A stretch of DNA of 64,000 bases, taken from Bradyrhizobium arachidis (GTDB taxonomy: Bacteria > Pseudomonadota > Alphaproteobacteria > Rhizobiales > Xanthobacteraceae). The stretch is from positions 6,076,001 to 6,140,000 of the forward strand of contig NZ_CP030050.1 of the NCBI RefSeq assembly GCF_015291705.1, given 5' to 3'. The position numbers were made by a program, and so were the translations under genes. The notes below the pieces were generated by a model. That model had not been told where the DNA came from. It was given only the letters and a program-made list of their open reading frames with translations, and did no database searches. Position 1 is the first letter of the stretch; each line of letters starts with the position of its first letter. Below are positions 1 to 9,225 of this stretch, one piece after another.

Positions 1-864
1 CATCGCCGCTAGTTGAGCCTTCCGCCCGACGACCACGGCGAACTTTTCCCGTACGATGTTAAATTCCAGCGGCTTGCGCGCCTGCTTGTCCTCGATCTTG
101 AGAACCTCCCAGCCCTGCTCGGTCCTGATCGGAGCTGTCGTGCTTCCGACCTCGGTCGCGAACGCGACTTTCGCAATTTCCGGCTTCATCTGCTGGCGAT
201 CCAAGTAGCCCACTTCCTTGAGCGTGGCCGGCAGAGACGTTCCCGTCATCTCCTCGGCGACCTTGGCGAACTCCTCACCCTTCTTGACGCGGGCGGCGGC
301 CTCATTGGCACGGTCCTCTGCGGTCTTGACAGCCTTTTCATCGTTGGTCGCGTCGACTTTGAAGAGCATGGTCCGCATGCGGATTTGGGGCTCGCTCGTG
401 TCCTTGACCACCTGATCGTATGCCGCACGAACCGAATCGTCCGTGATGGCAGACTGCGCGACGGTGCCCAGCCAGCTCTCCATCAGCGCCTTCTTGCGCA
501 GGAAATTGAAATTGCGCTGCAGGGCAGCCTCATCCACTTTCAGATCCCTCTTCTGCGCATCCTTCGACATCAACGCGACGTCGATGAGGTACTGCACCAG
601 AAAGTCGCGACGCGCCTTTTCATCCAGTCCTTTCAAGTCGTGCGCAAACATCTGCTGGGCCAATTCGTAGTCGCGGCCGTCGATCACCACGCCGTCAACC
701 TTCGCGATGATCAGGTCGCCGACCTTGGCGACGACCGTCTGGCTTGACTGTGCATAGCCGGATCCGCTCGCGGCCCAAAGGCTCGTCGCGACTGCGAGTC
801 CCACTACCATTCGAGAATACACACCAGACGACTGCTGGCGGCGACCACGACAGAGAACCATCAT
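1..864 (-). CDS. Parvulin-type peptidyl-prolyl isomerase, exported (C-terminus outside window)
   Basis: The reading frame is open from an ATG pair at 864/861 to the left edge, so the C-terminus is missing. An N-terminal signal peptide (hydrophobic VVGLAVATSLWAAS, then SGYAQ) sends it to the periplasm. About residues 45-165 are helical and resemble the SurA N-terminal chaperone region. They are followed by a PpiC/rotamase-like segment containing IRMRTMLFKV, a glutamate- and lysine-rich helix and an EVGYLDRQQMKPEI region. The expected role is folding of outer-membrane or secreted proteins. A second parvulin lies in the TPS operon at 28220. The gene is divergent from the PstS-like gene. An internal ATG at 810 is an alternative start but would cut the signal peptide short. 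The family call is firm; the client proteins are unknown. Confidence 0.85.
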   Translation of the reverse strand, partial: MMVLCRGRRQQSSGVYSRMVVGLAVATSLWAASGSGYAQSSQTVVAKVGDLIIAKVDGVVIDGRDYELAQQMFAHDLKGLDEKARRDFLVQYLIDVALMSKDAQKRDLKVDEAALQRNFNFLRKKALMESWLGTVAQSAITDDSVRAAYDQVVKDTSEPQIRMRTMLFKVDATNDEKAVKTAEDRANEAAARVKKGEEFAKVAEEMTGTSLPATLKEVGYLDRQQMKPEIAKVAFATEVGSTTAPIRTEQGWEVLKIEDKQARKPLEFNIVREKFAVVVGRKAQLAAM

Positions 865-1373
865 ACCCTCGATCAGATTTCGAAATGCATCATCGCGGGC
901 TGCGCGGCAGAACGCGATGCCGCTGCAACTGCAGCCGGTCGTACCCGCTCGGCATGACCAGGATGCGTCTGTAATGATCCAAGCCTGACGCTAATATAAT
1001 GCGGAGAAGAATGATTTGTGACCATCAACTCCCGTTATGTTATTCGCTCACGATCGACGTTGCCGGCGCAATGCGGAGATCGGAAGCCGCAGCAATTGCA
1101 TCGCACGAAATTGCGAACGCCGGCGCAACGTGATTCGCAGCAAGGCAAGGCGAATGCGACGTTGTTTTGCTTTCAGCGCCACCGCGAAAATTTCACGACA
1201 GCGCACGCGAGCGCGGTGAAAACGCAAGGAGTCCTGCACATCGATAAATGATGTTATCTAGTTCACAAATGTAACGTTAAAACATAACAAAGCCTGACTA
1301 GGGTCCGCCGCGCCCGATACGATGCCCGTTGGGGGAAAAGGTCGGGAGTTAAGAAATTGAACAGGAGTCTCTA
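865..1373. promoter_or_regulatory. Divergent intergenic region with AACATAAC-type sites
   Basis: About 510 bp without a convincing gene separates the parvulin gene from the PstS-like gene. It holds an exact AACATAACG 9-mer on the minus strand (1033-1041) and an 8-of-9 copy on plus (1281-1288). The second copy is preceded by GTAACGTTAA, about 85 bp before the start at 1374. Short ORFs here are Arg/Cys-rich and look non-coding. No Pho box was evident. Confidence 0.5.
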
Positions 1374-3008
1374 ATGAGAAACTGGAAAGCGTATTTGCTG
1401 GCCACGGCTGCCATCGGCACTTGCGGCCTGGCTGCGCCGGCTCAAGCTCAGCTGGTTTACGCGGGAGGTGCGTCGTTCCCTGCACCGGTGTATCGCTATC
1501 TCTTTGACTGCCATTCGGTGCAAGTCGACGGTAACCCCGGCGGCCCGACCTGGCCGTACCCCGGTGGTGCGTTCGAGCCCGCCTATCCGATCCACCCGTC
1601 GTGCCCGAGCGCGACTGGCGACTTCAGCGGCCTGTTCATGCAGATCCTCTACGTTCCGGTTGGCTCCGGCGGTGGCAAGCGCGCGCTGATCGCTCATGAC
1701 GGCTCTTCCAACGCGACCGGTTTCGGTGCTGCGCCCGCCGTTCACCTGCCGATCGTCTCGAGCTGGATTCCCGGCTGGACCGACAAGTACGGCTATCCGT
1801 CCGTGCAGTTCGTCGGCAGCGACGACGTCTGGAATGCGACCGACGCGACCAACTACGTCAACTCCGGCAACCAGGCCAAGTACGGCAATATCATTCAGAT
1901 GCCGGCCATGGCTGGCGCTGTCGTGATCGCGTTCAACGGCAACGACGGCAACGGCACGCCGCTCAACATCCAGAACTCGGTTCCGGCCGGCGCTACCGCC
2001 GACAAGGCCACGTTCGGCTATCCGGGCAACTACTCCGGTCTGAACCTGACCCGCAAGGCGCTGTGCGGCATCTTCACCGGCCACATCACCGCCTGGAACG
2101 ACCCCGAGCTGAAGAAGTCCAACAACAACGTTCAGCTCGGCACCGGCGCGATCAAGGTCGTGCACCGCTCCGACGGCAGCGGCACGAACTTCCTGTTCGT
2201 CAACGCCCTGTATCGGCAGTGCCAGGGTGTCACTGGCCCGCTCAACACGACCGACGCGCTCAGTGCAACCCCGTCCACCCGCTCGTGGGAGTTCCGGTTC
2301 AGCGACCGCACCAACGCGGCCTGCCCCGACGCTCTCTACCGCGCGAGCAACCTGACCAACTGGCCGGACTTCACCAATGACACCTGCTCGCCGGCTCAGC
2401 CTCTCAACAACAATCCCGGCGGCGGCACCTTCATCGCCGGCAACACCAATGGCGGCGTCAAGACCGCGATCGAAAGCAACAACGGTGCGATCGGCTACTC
2501 CACCACTGACTTCTCGCAGCCGGTTCTCTCGACCGGCATGAAGGTCGCCAACGTCCAGTCGCAGTATGACGTGGACAACAACACGGGCGCCTTCCAGTGG
2601 CCGTCGCCGACCCGCATCAAGAACTCGATGGCTGCCGTCAACCCGATCCTGCCAGACGCCAATGCGATCGCCAACCCGCTGAACTGGAGCTCGCAGTCTC
2701 AGGTTCCGAACCCGGCCACGCCGAATTCGTACCCGATCGCTGGTTTCACCTGGCTCGACATGTACCAGTGCTACAGCCAGACGCGTGACAGTGGCCTCGG
2801 CGCTGGCACGTTCCAGAACCTGTTCAACTACATCGGGTTCCACTACTACGACGCGGCCGCGACTGCGATCCTCAATTCGCAGGGCTTCTCGGCGATCCCG
2901 AACACCTGGCGCGACCCGATCATCCCGCTCATCACGGGCGGCCCGTCGATGATGGGTAATGCCGGTGATCCGAGCAACCCGGGCTGCTCGAGCAAGCAGG
3001 GCGCCTGA
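1374..3008 (+). CDS. Large exported PstS-like substrate-binding protein
   Basis: Residues 1-25 form a signal peptide ending APAQAQ. The mature protein begins with the PstS signature YAGGASFPAPVYRYLF, and TGHITAWNDPEL and VVHRSDGSGTNFLF match the second and third conserved blocks of phosphate-binding PBP2 proteins. At 544 residues it is roughly 200 longer than ordinary PstS, with Asn/Gly/Pro-rich insertions and several Cys that could form disulfides. No pstCAB genes are adjacent and a strong terminator follows, so it is a monocistron and not part of a transporter operon. PstS-like and DING proteins are known T2SS substrates in pseudomonads, and a T2SS lies in this window, so secretion is a plausible inference. 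The start is supported by AGGAG at 1363-1367. Confidence 0.85.
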   Translation: MRNWKAYLLATAAIGTCGLAAPAQAQLVYAGGASFPAPVYRYLFDCHSVQVDGNPGGPTWPYPGGAFEPAYPIHPSCPSATGDFSGLFMQILYVPVGSGGGKRALIAHDGSSNATGFGAAPAVHLPIVSSWIPGWTDKYGYPSVQFVGSDDVWNATDATNYVNSGNQAKYGNIIQMPAMAGAVVIAFNGNDGNGTPLNIQNSVPAGATADKATFGYPGNYSGLNLTRKALCGIFTGHITAWNDPELKKSNNNVQLGTGAIKVVHRSDGSGTNFLFVNALYRQCQGVTGPLNTTDALSATPSTRSWEFRFSDRTNAACPDALYRASNLTNWPDFTNDTCSPAQPLNNNPGGGTFIAGNTNGGVKTAIESNNGAIGYSTTDFSQPVLSTGMKVANVQSQYDVDNNTGAFQWPSPTRIKNSMAAVNPILPDANAIANPLNWSSQSQVPNPATPNSYPIAGFTWLDMYQCYSQTRDSGLGAGTFQNLFNYIGFHYYDAAATAILNSQGFSAIPNTWRDPIIPLITGGPSMMGNAGDPSNPGCSSKQGA

Positions 3009-3042
3009 TCTGCCGTTCAAGGCCTCCTTCAAACGAGGCATG

Positions 3043-3074
3043 TGCACCCGGCTTCGGCCGGGTGCATTTTTTTT
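3043..3074 (+). terminator. Rho-independent terminator of the PstS-like gene
   Basis: A perfect 10-bp stem (TGCACCCGGC / GCCGGGTGCA) with a TTCG tetraloop is followed by eight T residues, 34 bp after the stop codon. It insulates the gene from the convergent thioesterase gene. Confidence 0.95.
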
Positions 3075-3181
3075 GCTCTCCTCGGACACATGCGTGGTTC
3101 GGCCGCGCAGGATCAAGCCAGCCATTCGGCCGCGCGACGCCGGCCGCGGACCGTATGGACGTATTCCAGACGGCATGCGCC

Positions 3182-4270
3182 TTACGACAGGCGGATGGAA
3201 ATCTCGGCTGCCAGTCCGTGAACGAAAGGCGGGAAGATCATGTTGGCGTGGTTCCCGTCGACTTCGACCACTTCGAGCTCCGGCACCTTCGGCCGCCATG
3301 TTTCGACGGGATCGACGAGATCCCGTTTGGCCGACTCCCACGACTTGAACAGCACGACGGGAAAATCGACCACGGGCGGCACGTAGCGTTCGTAGGCGAC
3401 GAGCGCGAGGTCCTTGACCACCTTGATCCTGTCGTCGAGTGAGGATTCGTAATAGCGCGTGAATTCGGCACCGTAGGTGAATTGGCCTATCAGGCGGCGG
3501 ATCAGCGGGCGCACGATATTGAGCAGTGTCTGCCAGCGCTGCTCCGACGGCGCCTCGAATAGTCCCAACACGCGCAACTGCGAACGCCGGGCCACGTATC
3601 GCAATCGTGTCTTCAACGACCAGTGTCGTTCCACGACGTTAGTGTCGATGAGGCCGACCAATCCAAGCTTTCGATTGTCCGAGCGCAGGGCCCTCGCCAT
3701 CTCGATCGCGATCTCGCCGCCCATCGAGTATCCAACGAGATTGACCGGCTCGGCGGGATCGCCGGCGAGGTGCCTGACGTACCAGGCCGCCGTCGCCTCA
3801 ATCGACTCGAAGCGCGGTGTGTCGCCCTCGAAGCCGGGCGGCTGAAAACCCCAGATCTTGCCGGGGAATGATGACGACGCCCGCGCTAGCGCCACGACTT
3901 CAAACAGAGTCCCGCGAACGCCGGCAATCAGATAGAGCGGCGGGCGATCGTCGCCACCCTTCAGCAGCAGCAACGGCGAGGGCTCGGGCCACCGATCCGT
4001 CGCGATCGCCTCCGCAATGGCCTCCGGCGTGCCCAGTCTCAACGCGGTGCCGATCGGAATCCTCTTGCCCAGCGACCATTCAATCTCATCCAGCAAACGA
4101 ACCACCCGCCTCACGCCGATCCCTATGTGGCGAAGATCGGCATTCGCCTGCTGTCCCTTCGGACCCGTCGTGCGCTCCCAGATCGCGAGGACCGTCTCCT
4201 TGACGGAAAGTGATTGCCGTATCGGCGCCGACCCGACCCGTGCGTTGGGTGTCATTGCGTCGCTCATCAT
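3182..4270 (-). CDS. Thioesterase with an N-terminal carrier-protein-like domain lacking the phosphopantetheine serine
   Basis: The 362-residue product has two parts. Residues about 20-92 resemble an acyl/peptidyl carrier protein (RRVVRLLDEIEWSLGKRIPI, then LGTPEAIAEAI). However, the expected DS(L) attachment motif reads IG(V), so the serine is absent. Residues about 100-362 form an alpha/beta-hydrolase thioesterase of the NRPS/PKS type: YLIAGVRG oxyanion region, GYSMGG nucleophile elbow with Ser182, an aspartate in GLIDTN and His341 in DGNHANM. The open frame extends upstream to 4534, but ATG ATG at 4270/4267 is preceded by AAAGGA and begins the recognisable protein. It probably releases or edits an acyl group used in the neighbouring surface-sugar pathway. 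The substrate is unknown. Confidence 0.8.
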   Translation of the reverse strand: MMSDAMTPNARVGSAPIRQSLSVKETVLAIWERTTGPKGQQANADLRHIGIGVRRVVRLLDEIEWSLGKRIPIGTALRLGTPEAIAEAIATDRWPEPSPLLLLKGGDDRPPLYLIAGVRGTLFEVVALARASSSFPGKIWGFQPPGFEGDTPRFESIEATAAWYVRHLAGDPAEPVNLVGYSMGGEIAIEMARALRSDNRKLGLVGLIDTNVVERHWSLKTRLRYVARRSQLRVLGLFEAPSEQRWQTLLNIVRPLIRRLIGQFTYGAEFTRYYESSLDDRIKVVKDLALVAYERYVPPVVDFPVVLFKSWESAKRDLVDPVETWRPKVPELEVVEVDGNHANMIFPPFVHGLAAEISIRLS

Positions 4271-4521
4271 CGCATCCTTTTGCCGGCAAACCGTCCAGCC
4301 ATCCCGCCGGTTTGCGCGGCCCCAGCCCGTCCGTCGCGATGCTCCCGGCGAGCCCCGCAAGTGTTGCCAGCGCACCGTGATGGCAGCCCTCATTGACAGT
4401 CTGATGAATCCGGCCGTGCCGGGAGCGCCGCTCGGCGCAATCCTTGATACGGCAGCGATCATTTTGGTATCGCTTATCCATCCATATGTCGTATGCATCA
4501 TATCCGGATGTGAAGCCTTCA

Positions 4522-5757
4522 ATGAAATCATCATTGCGCATTCTCGAGATCATAGCATCGGTCGACCCGCGCGGCGGCGGGGCGATCGAGGGCCTGTTGC
4601 GCCAGGCGGAGGCCCGGCGCGCGTACGGAATGGACACGCACATCGTCAGCCTCGACGGCCCGGACGACCCCTGGGTCCGCGAATGTCCGGTGCCGACCTT
4701 CGCAGTTGGGAGCGGCATGCTGAGCCGTCCATCCGGGCCTTTCAACTGGCTGTGGACCCACTACGGCTATGCGCCCAAATTCTCGCCGTGGCTCAGAGCG
4801 CATGCCGGCGACTACGACATCGCGGTGGTCAACGGACTTTGGAATCATTCGAGCTTCGGAGCGCGGCAGGTTCTGCCACGATCCTGCATTCCCTACGTCG
4901 TATTTGCCCACGGCATGCTGGATCCATGGGCGCGCGGAGGCCTGAAGCATGCGATGAAGCAGGCGCTCTGGGCCTTCTCCGAGGGCCCGCTGCTGAAGAA
5001 TGCAGACGCCGTGCTGTTCACCACCGAAGACGAAATGATACGGGCCCGCAATACGTTCTGGCCCTACCGTGTCCGCGAGCGGATCGTCGGCTATGGGACT
5101 GCGGACATCCAGGGGGATTGCCAGCAGCAGATCAGCGCCTTCCGCGGATCCTTACCTGCTCTTGGCGACCGGCCGTTCCTGCTGTTTCTCGGTCGTATCC
5201 ATCCCAAGAAAGGTTGCGACCTCTTGGTCACGGCGTTTTCCAGGATCGCCGCCGAGCATCCCGAACTTGATCTCGTCATCGCGGGCCCGGATCAGATCGG
5301 ATGGCGGGGACAACTCGAGGCCCAGGCACGAGCGGCCGGCATTGAACGTCGTATCCATTGGCCGGGCGCGGTGTTCGGCGACGTCAAATGGGGCGCCCTG
5401 CGCGCCTGCGATGCTTTCGTGCTGCCGTCGCATCAGGAGAACTTCGGTGTTGCGGTCGCGGAGACGCTTGCGGCCGGCAAGCCGGTCCTGATTACCGACA
5501 AGGTCAATATCTGGCGCGAGGTCAAGTCGGACGCCGCCGGACTGATCGCAACGGATGACGCCGCCGGCGTCTGCGACATGTTGGCGCGCTTCGTTTCGAT
5601 GCCTCAGTCCGCAAGGACTGTTATGGGCGCGGCCGCCCGCGACTGCTTCTTGCGCCGCTTCGAGATCGGCATCCCGGCCAGGCAGCTTGGCCGCCTGCTC
5701 TCCGAGATCGCGATGGCTCACGGTCGGACAATCGAAACGGCCAAGGCGATGTTGTGA
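4522..5757 (+). CDS. GT4-family glycosyltransferase
   Basis: A 411-residue GT-B fold retaining glycosyltransferase. The N-terminal half starts MKSSLRILEIIASVDPRGGG, the usual GT4 acceptor-side loop. The C-terminal half carries FLLFLGRIHPKKGCDLLV and the E-x7-E nucleotide-sugar motif within ENFGVAVAETLAAGKPV. It is expected to be cytoplasmic and to add a hexose during exopolysaccharide or O-antigen assembly. TTG (4444) and ATG (4486) are possible earlier starts; 4522 was chosen because homology begins there. It is divergent from the thioesterase, with about 250 bp between them, and convergent with the methyltransferase gene. Confidence 0.9.
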   Translation: MKSSLRILEIIASVDPRGGGAIEGLLRQAEARRAYGMDTHIVSLDGPDDPWVRECPVPTFAVGSGMLSRPSGPFNWLWTHYGYAPKFSPWLRAHAGDYDIAVVNGLWNHSSFGARQVLPRSCIPYVVFAHGMLDPWARGGLKHAMKQALWAFSEGPLLKNADAVLFTTEDEMIRARNTFWPYRVRERIVGYGTADIQGDCQQQISAFRGSLPALGDRPFLLFLGRIHPKKGCDLLVTAFSRIAAEHPELDLVIAGPDQIGWRGQLEAQARAAGIERRIHWPGAVFGDVKWGALRACDAFVLPSHQENFGVAVAETLAAGKPVLITDKVNIWREVKSDAAGLIATDDAAGVCDMLARFVSMPQSARTVMGAAARDCFLRRFEIGIPARQLGRLLSEIAMAHGRTIETAKAML

Positions 5758-5837
5758 AAGGCAACGCCATAACTGTCATTGCCGTCGACATTGCTGACCG
5801 CCGCTCCCACCTTCGGCCCGGCGAAGCCTGCACGCGG

Positions 5838-6860
5838 TCAGGCCGCGCGGCGCGAATTCACGTAGAGGCTGTCGGCAACGTTGAGCAGACCGGGAAGCGC
5901 CCTGGACACACCGCGCAGGGCTTCCGATGCGTCGACGACCAACCTCTTCGAGAGCGGCAAGAACTTCCGATCAGATGCCTGAACGCCAAGCCCGAAGAAG
6001 CCGTCGATGCTGAGCTCACTCGGGCCGAAGCTCGAGGCGAACAGGTTTCGGAGATATCCGGGTGAATAATACCGAACGTCGAAGCCGGTGCCGGACCTGA
6101 ATCCGCGCCGCGCCTGATGATAGAGGCAACGGATGCCGAACTTGTTCGGCATTTGCATCAGCAGAGACGCATCCTTCTTAGAGACCTTCGCAGCCTCGCG
6201 AACAGCGAGCTCGGCGTTCTCGTAGGAGAAGTGCTGCAGCACGCTGTTGGAATAGATGTGGTTGAACGTGCCGGGGGCGAAGGGAAGCCGCAACGCAGTG
6301 CCGACCACGAATGTCACGTCGAGCCCCAGCTTCTGCGTCAGACGTTTGGCCGCCAGGACGCCGCCCAGCGATGGATCGATACCGACGACCGAATATCCCT
6401 TCCGTGCGGCCGCAATCGACCACCTCCCCCAGCTGCAGCCGATGTCCAGCAACAGGCCCTCACCCTGCGGCAAGCGGATCTGCGGGATAGGCACCTCCTG
6501 GAGAGTTCCAGCGAGATCGCCGTACAAGTAGCCATTCGTGGCAATCATCAAGAAGGAAATGACGGGATCGACCTTCTCCTCGCCCGCGCGACGCAAACGC
6601 TCCTTCAGCGCCGGCAACTCGTGCGGCAGCACAGCCACGGTCTCGGCCTGGTATGGATCCTCGGGATGCTTGCGCGCCGCCTCGTAGGACGCCTTGACGA
6701 CCCACAGCGTCGGGTCGTCGGTATTAGACAGCAGCACGGGAACGCCACGAACGATCGGATATTCCCTGCCGGATTTGGATATCAGCAGATCGCCGCGGCG
6801 CGTGAGTTCGTCTCCATTCACCGGACAACGAAGGCTCGGTAGAATCTTTTCCAGTGACAT
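5838..6860 (-). CDS. SAM-dependent methyltransferase with Trm112-like N-terminus
   Basis: Residues 10-50 (LRCPVNGDELTRRGDL...REYPIVRGVPVLL) resemble the Trm112p-like fold, although only one of its usual cysteines remains. Residues about 130-240 are a class I methyltransferase: motif I LLLDIGCSWGRWSIAA, motif II VVGIDPS, and a motif IV region with HIYSNSVLQHF. Proteins with this layout usually methylate sugars or lipid-linked intermediates. It lies 112 bp downstream of the carbamoyltransferase in the same direction, so the two probably form an operon that decorates a surface sugar. ATG 6860 is favoured by GAGGA 8 nt upstream; ATG 6875 is an alternative. Confidence 0.85.
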   Translation of the reverse strand: MSLEKILPSLRCPVNGDELTRRGDLLISKSGREYPIVRGVPVLLSNTDDPTLWVVKASYEAARKHPEDPYQAETVAVLPHELPALKERLRRAGEEKVDPVISFLMIATNGYLYGDLAGTLQEVPIPQIRLPQGEGLLLDIGCSWGRWSIAAARKGYSVVGIDPSLGGVLAAKRLTQKLGLDVTFVVGTALRLPFAPGTFNHIYSNSVLQHFSYENAELAVREAAKVSKKDASLLMQMPNKFGIRCLYHQARRGFRSGTGFDVRYYSPGYLRNLFASSFGPSELSIDGFFGLGVQASDRKFLPLSKRLVVDASEALRGVSRALPGLLNVADSLYVNSRRAA

Positions 6861-6972
6861 TCCATCATTCCTCATTGTCGCTAACGCTGCTTCGCGGCGA
6901 TGCTCACATATCGTCGGTACCGACGCAGGCGGCCCTGCCTCCGCAAAGGAGATCGAGCCGCATGACGGAGCA

Positions 6973-8769
6973 TCAAGTCGCCGCAGCTTCCTGCGACCTA
7001 CACACGTCGCGCACGAGCGCCTCATGCTCCGGCTTTGCGACGATGTAATTCCCAAGACACAGCGCATCCAGTCCGGTTCGCACGAAGCAGCTCACGGCCT
7101 GCTCCGGCGTGTCGACGATCGGCTCGTTTTCGTTGAAGCTGGTGTTGAGAACGATCGGAATGCCGGACTGCCGTCCGAACGCCTCGATCAAGTCAAAGTA
7201 CAGCGGGTTCGTCTCGCGCTCGATGCTCTGGAGACGGCCGGTGCCGTCGACATGCGTGATGCCGGGGAGCTGATCGCGCCACTCGGGACGCACTTTCACG
7301 ACGTGCATCATGAACGGACTGAAGACGTCCTGCTCGAAATACTTCCCGACCTCGTGCCGGACGATGGTCGGCGCGAAGGGACGGAATAGCTCGCGGCGCT
7401 TGATCTTGGCGTTGATGAGATCCTTGATGTCCGAGCGGGTCGGATCGCCGAGGATCGAACGGTTGCCGAGGGCGCGCGGCCCCCATTCCGACCGGCCCTG
7501 ATACCAGCCGATCACGAGACCCGCGCGGATCAGCCGGGCTGCCGCCTCGGGGAGCTCGGCGCGGGAGACCTGATGAACGGGGAAGCCGGACGCTTCCGCG
7601 GCCTTACGCACGACGCTGTCCGAATATTCCGGGCCCCAATAAGCGTGCTTCATGTAGAAGCGCTCCGATCTGCCGGCCACGTTGTGCCAGGCCCACATGG
7701 CAGCCCCGATGCACAGGCCGTCGTCGGATGCGGCCGGCTGGAGATAGACCTTCTCGAACGGGGTATCACGCAGCAGGCGTGCGTTCGCCACGCCATTGAG
7801 CGCACATCCGCCGGCATAGGCGATCTGGTTGCTGCGAACTCGATCGTGAAGCTTCTGGAAGCAATCCATCGCGACGTCCTCGAACCGCACCTGGCACGAG
7901 CGGGCAATGTCGCGTTCCCGTTGCGTCAGCTCGTCGCCGCGCTTGCGTGGCGGGCCGAGCCGTTCGATCCATTTGTCGGTGTAGAGCGTGCCCGTCACGA
8001 TCGCGTTGCGCTCGTCCATTCCGCCGCTCTCGCCGCCCGAATGCATCCCGAGCCATCCGGGTGCAAGACGGAACCAGCCGTCGTCCGGCGAGCTGACGAG
8101 GTCGCGCATGAACTCCGCGTGGGTGTTCTCCCCATACGGGGCAAGGCCCATGACCTTGTATTCCTCGCCGAAGCCGTCGAAGCCGATGTACTGGCAGCAG
8201 GCGGTGTAAAAGAAGCCGAGGCTGTTCGGCAGCGACACACGATCGAGCACCTCGATGCGACTGCCCTCGCACCGCGCCGCCATCGCACTGACGAAATCGC
8301 CGCTGCTGTCGAAGGAAAAGCCGGCGGTAACGCCCTCGAACGGCGAGCAATAATAGGAACTCGCGATATGCGCGATATGATGCTCCACGTTGACGACCTT
8401 GGCCCGAAGCGAGCCAGGCGCCACGCCACAGGCTTCCGCAACCCGGTCGGCAGTTCCCTTCTCGGCATTGGCGCGACGCAGATGCTCAGCGACCGCCTGC
8501 GCCCCCTGCCGGGGATTTTGCAGGACATACAGCGCCTTGCTCAATCGATTTTGCTGGGTATCGCGAGGCACCGCGATGAAATCGATGTCCTTGGCGCTCA
8601 CGCCGCCGATCGCAAGGACCGACCTGATCGCGTTCTCCGGGAACGACGGGTCATGCTTGATGCGACGTGCGAAGCGTTCTTCGGCGACGGCGGCGACGAC
8701 CTTACCGTCCAGGATCAGCGCGGCCGATGCGTCGGCGTGATTGAAATTCAGCCCCAGGATCGCGGTCAT
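6973..8769 (-). CDS. NodU/CmcH-family O-carbamoyltransferase
   Basis: The 598-residue protein matches the full NodU/CmcH/TobZ family layout. The N-terminal Kae1/YrdC-like lobe begins [16 protein letters not shown] and has the metal-binding [13 protein letters not shown] (HHxxH) motif and the [12 protein letters not shown] loop. [17 protein letters not shown] and [17 protein letters not shown] are the family C-terminal signatures. The reaction is transfer of carbamoyl from carbamoyl phosphate, through carbamoyl-AMP, to a sugar hydroxyl. Here it stands among polysaccharide genes and no nodABC are present, so decoration of a surface glycan is more likely than Nod-factor carbamoylation. The frame is open to 8922, but homology starts at ATG 8769, preceded by AGGAG. 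Confidence 0.92.
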   Translation of the reverse strand: MTAILGLNFNHADASAALILDGKVVAAVAEERFARRIKHDPSFPENAIRSVLAIGGVSAKDIDFIAVPRDTQQNRLSKALYVLQNPRQGAQAVAEHLRRANAEKGTADRVAEACGVAPGSLRAKVVNVEHHIAHIASSYYCSPFEGVTAGFSFDSSGDFVSAMAARCEGSRIEVLDRVSLPNSLGFFYTACCQYIGFDGFGEEYKVMGLAPYGENTHAEFMRDLVSSPDDGWFRLAPGWLGMHSGGESGGMDERNAIVTGTLYTDKWIERLGPPRKRGDELTQRERDIARSCQVRFEDVAMDCFQKLHDRVRSNQIAYAGGCALNGVANARLLRDTPFEKVYLQPAASDDGLCIGAAMWAWHNVAGRSERFYMKHAYWGPEYSDSVVRKAAEASGFPVHQVSRAELPEAAARLIRAGLVIGWYQGRSEWGPRALGNRSILGDPTRSDIKDLINAKIKRRELFRPFAPTIVRHEVGKYFEQDVFSPFMMHVVKVRPEWRDQLPGITHVDGTGRLQSIERETNPLYFDLIEAFGRQSGIPIVLNTSFNENEPIVDTPEQAVSCFVRTGLDALCLGNYIVAKPEHEALVRDVCRSQEAAAT

Positions 8770-9225
8770 CTGCCCACCCGTCTCCTCTGACGCCCGCCGC
8801 ACGGCTTCGTGCGTCGGCGCGTGTGTTACGCGGAACGTTATGCGCGAGCCCCGGGCACGCACCTCACAATTACCAGCACGCTTTCGGTCCCGGCAACGCG
8901 GGCACGGGATACACCAGGTCATATTATGTTACGATGACATGAGAGCATCGCCTTCACATCACAGCGTCATCGAACCTCGTGACGCACGTTGCTGCGCATG
9001 CGGCATCGCCGGTCGCGCAAATCTGCGCCTGCCGAGGCTTTCGGCGACATGCACCGCCACGACGACTCCACGTGTTCTGTGAACCTCTTTCTAACTGATG
9101 TTGTGATGTCGCCCCGATGTCACAGACCAATGTTAATCGAATGTTAACTGTGAAGCAGCCGCCCGGAGCACCTGCTGACGCGGCGAATATCTATTAAATG
9201 ACAAGGGATTAGACGGTATATTGCC
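8770..9225. promoter_or_regulatory. Divergent A/T-rich regulatory region with AATGTTAA direct repeats
   Basis: This 456-bp gap lies between the carbamoyltransferase and the sugar transferase gene. Two AATGTTAA copies at 9129-9136 and 9140-9147 are spaced 11 bp apart, one helical turn, as in a tandem operator. An AACATAATA-like copy sits at 8922-8931. No ORF here looks coding. Confidence 0.45.

Noticed and set aside
1371..3341. Minus-strand ORF of 656 residues
   Set aside because: Antisense to the PstS-like gene, which has a signal peptide, RBS and family motifs. The minus frame has antisense composition (Val/Arg/Gly-rich).
6973..8769. Nodulation gene cluster suggested by the NodU-like gene
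   Set aside because: No nodABC, nodIJ or nod-box-like sequence was noticed, and neighbours are surface polysaccharide genes. NodU-family enzymes act in other pathways as well.
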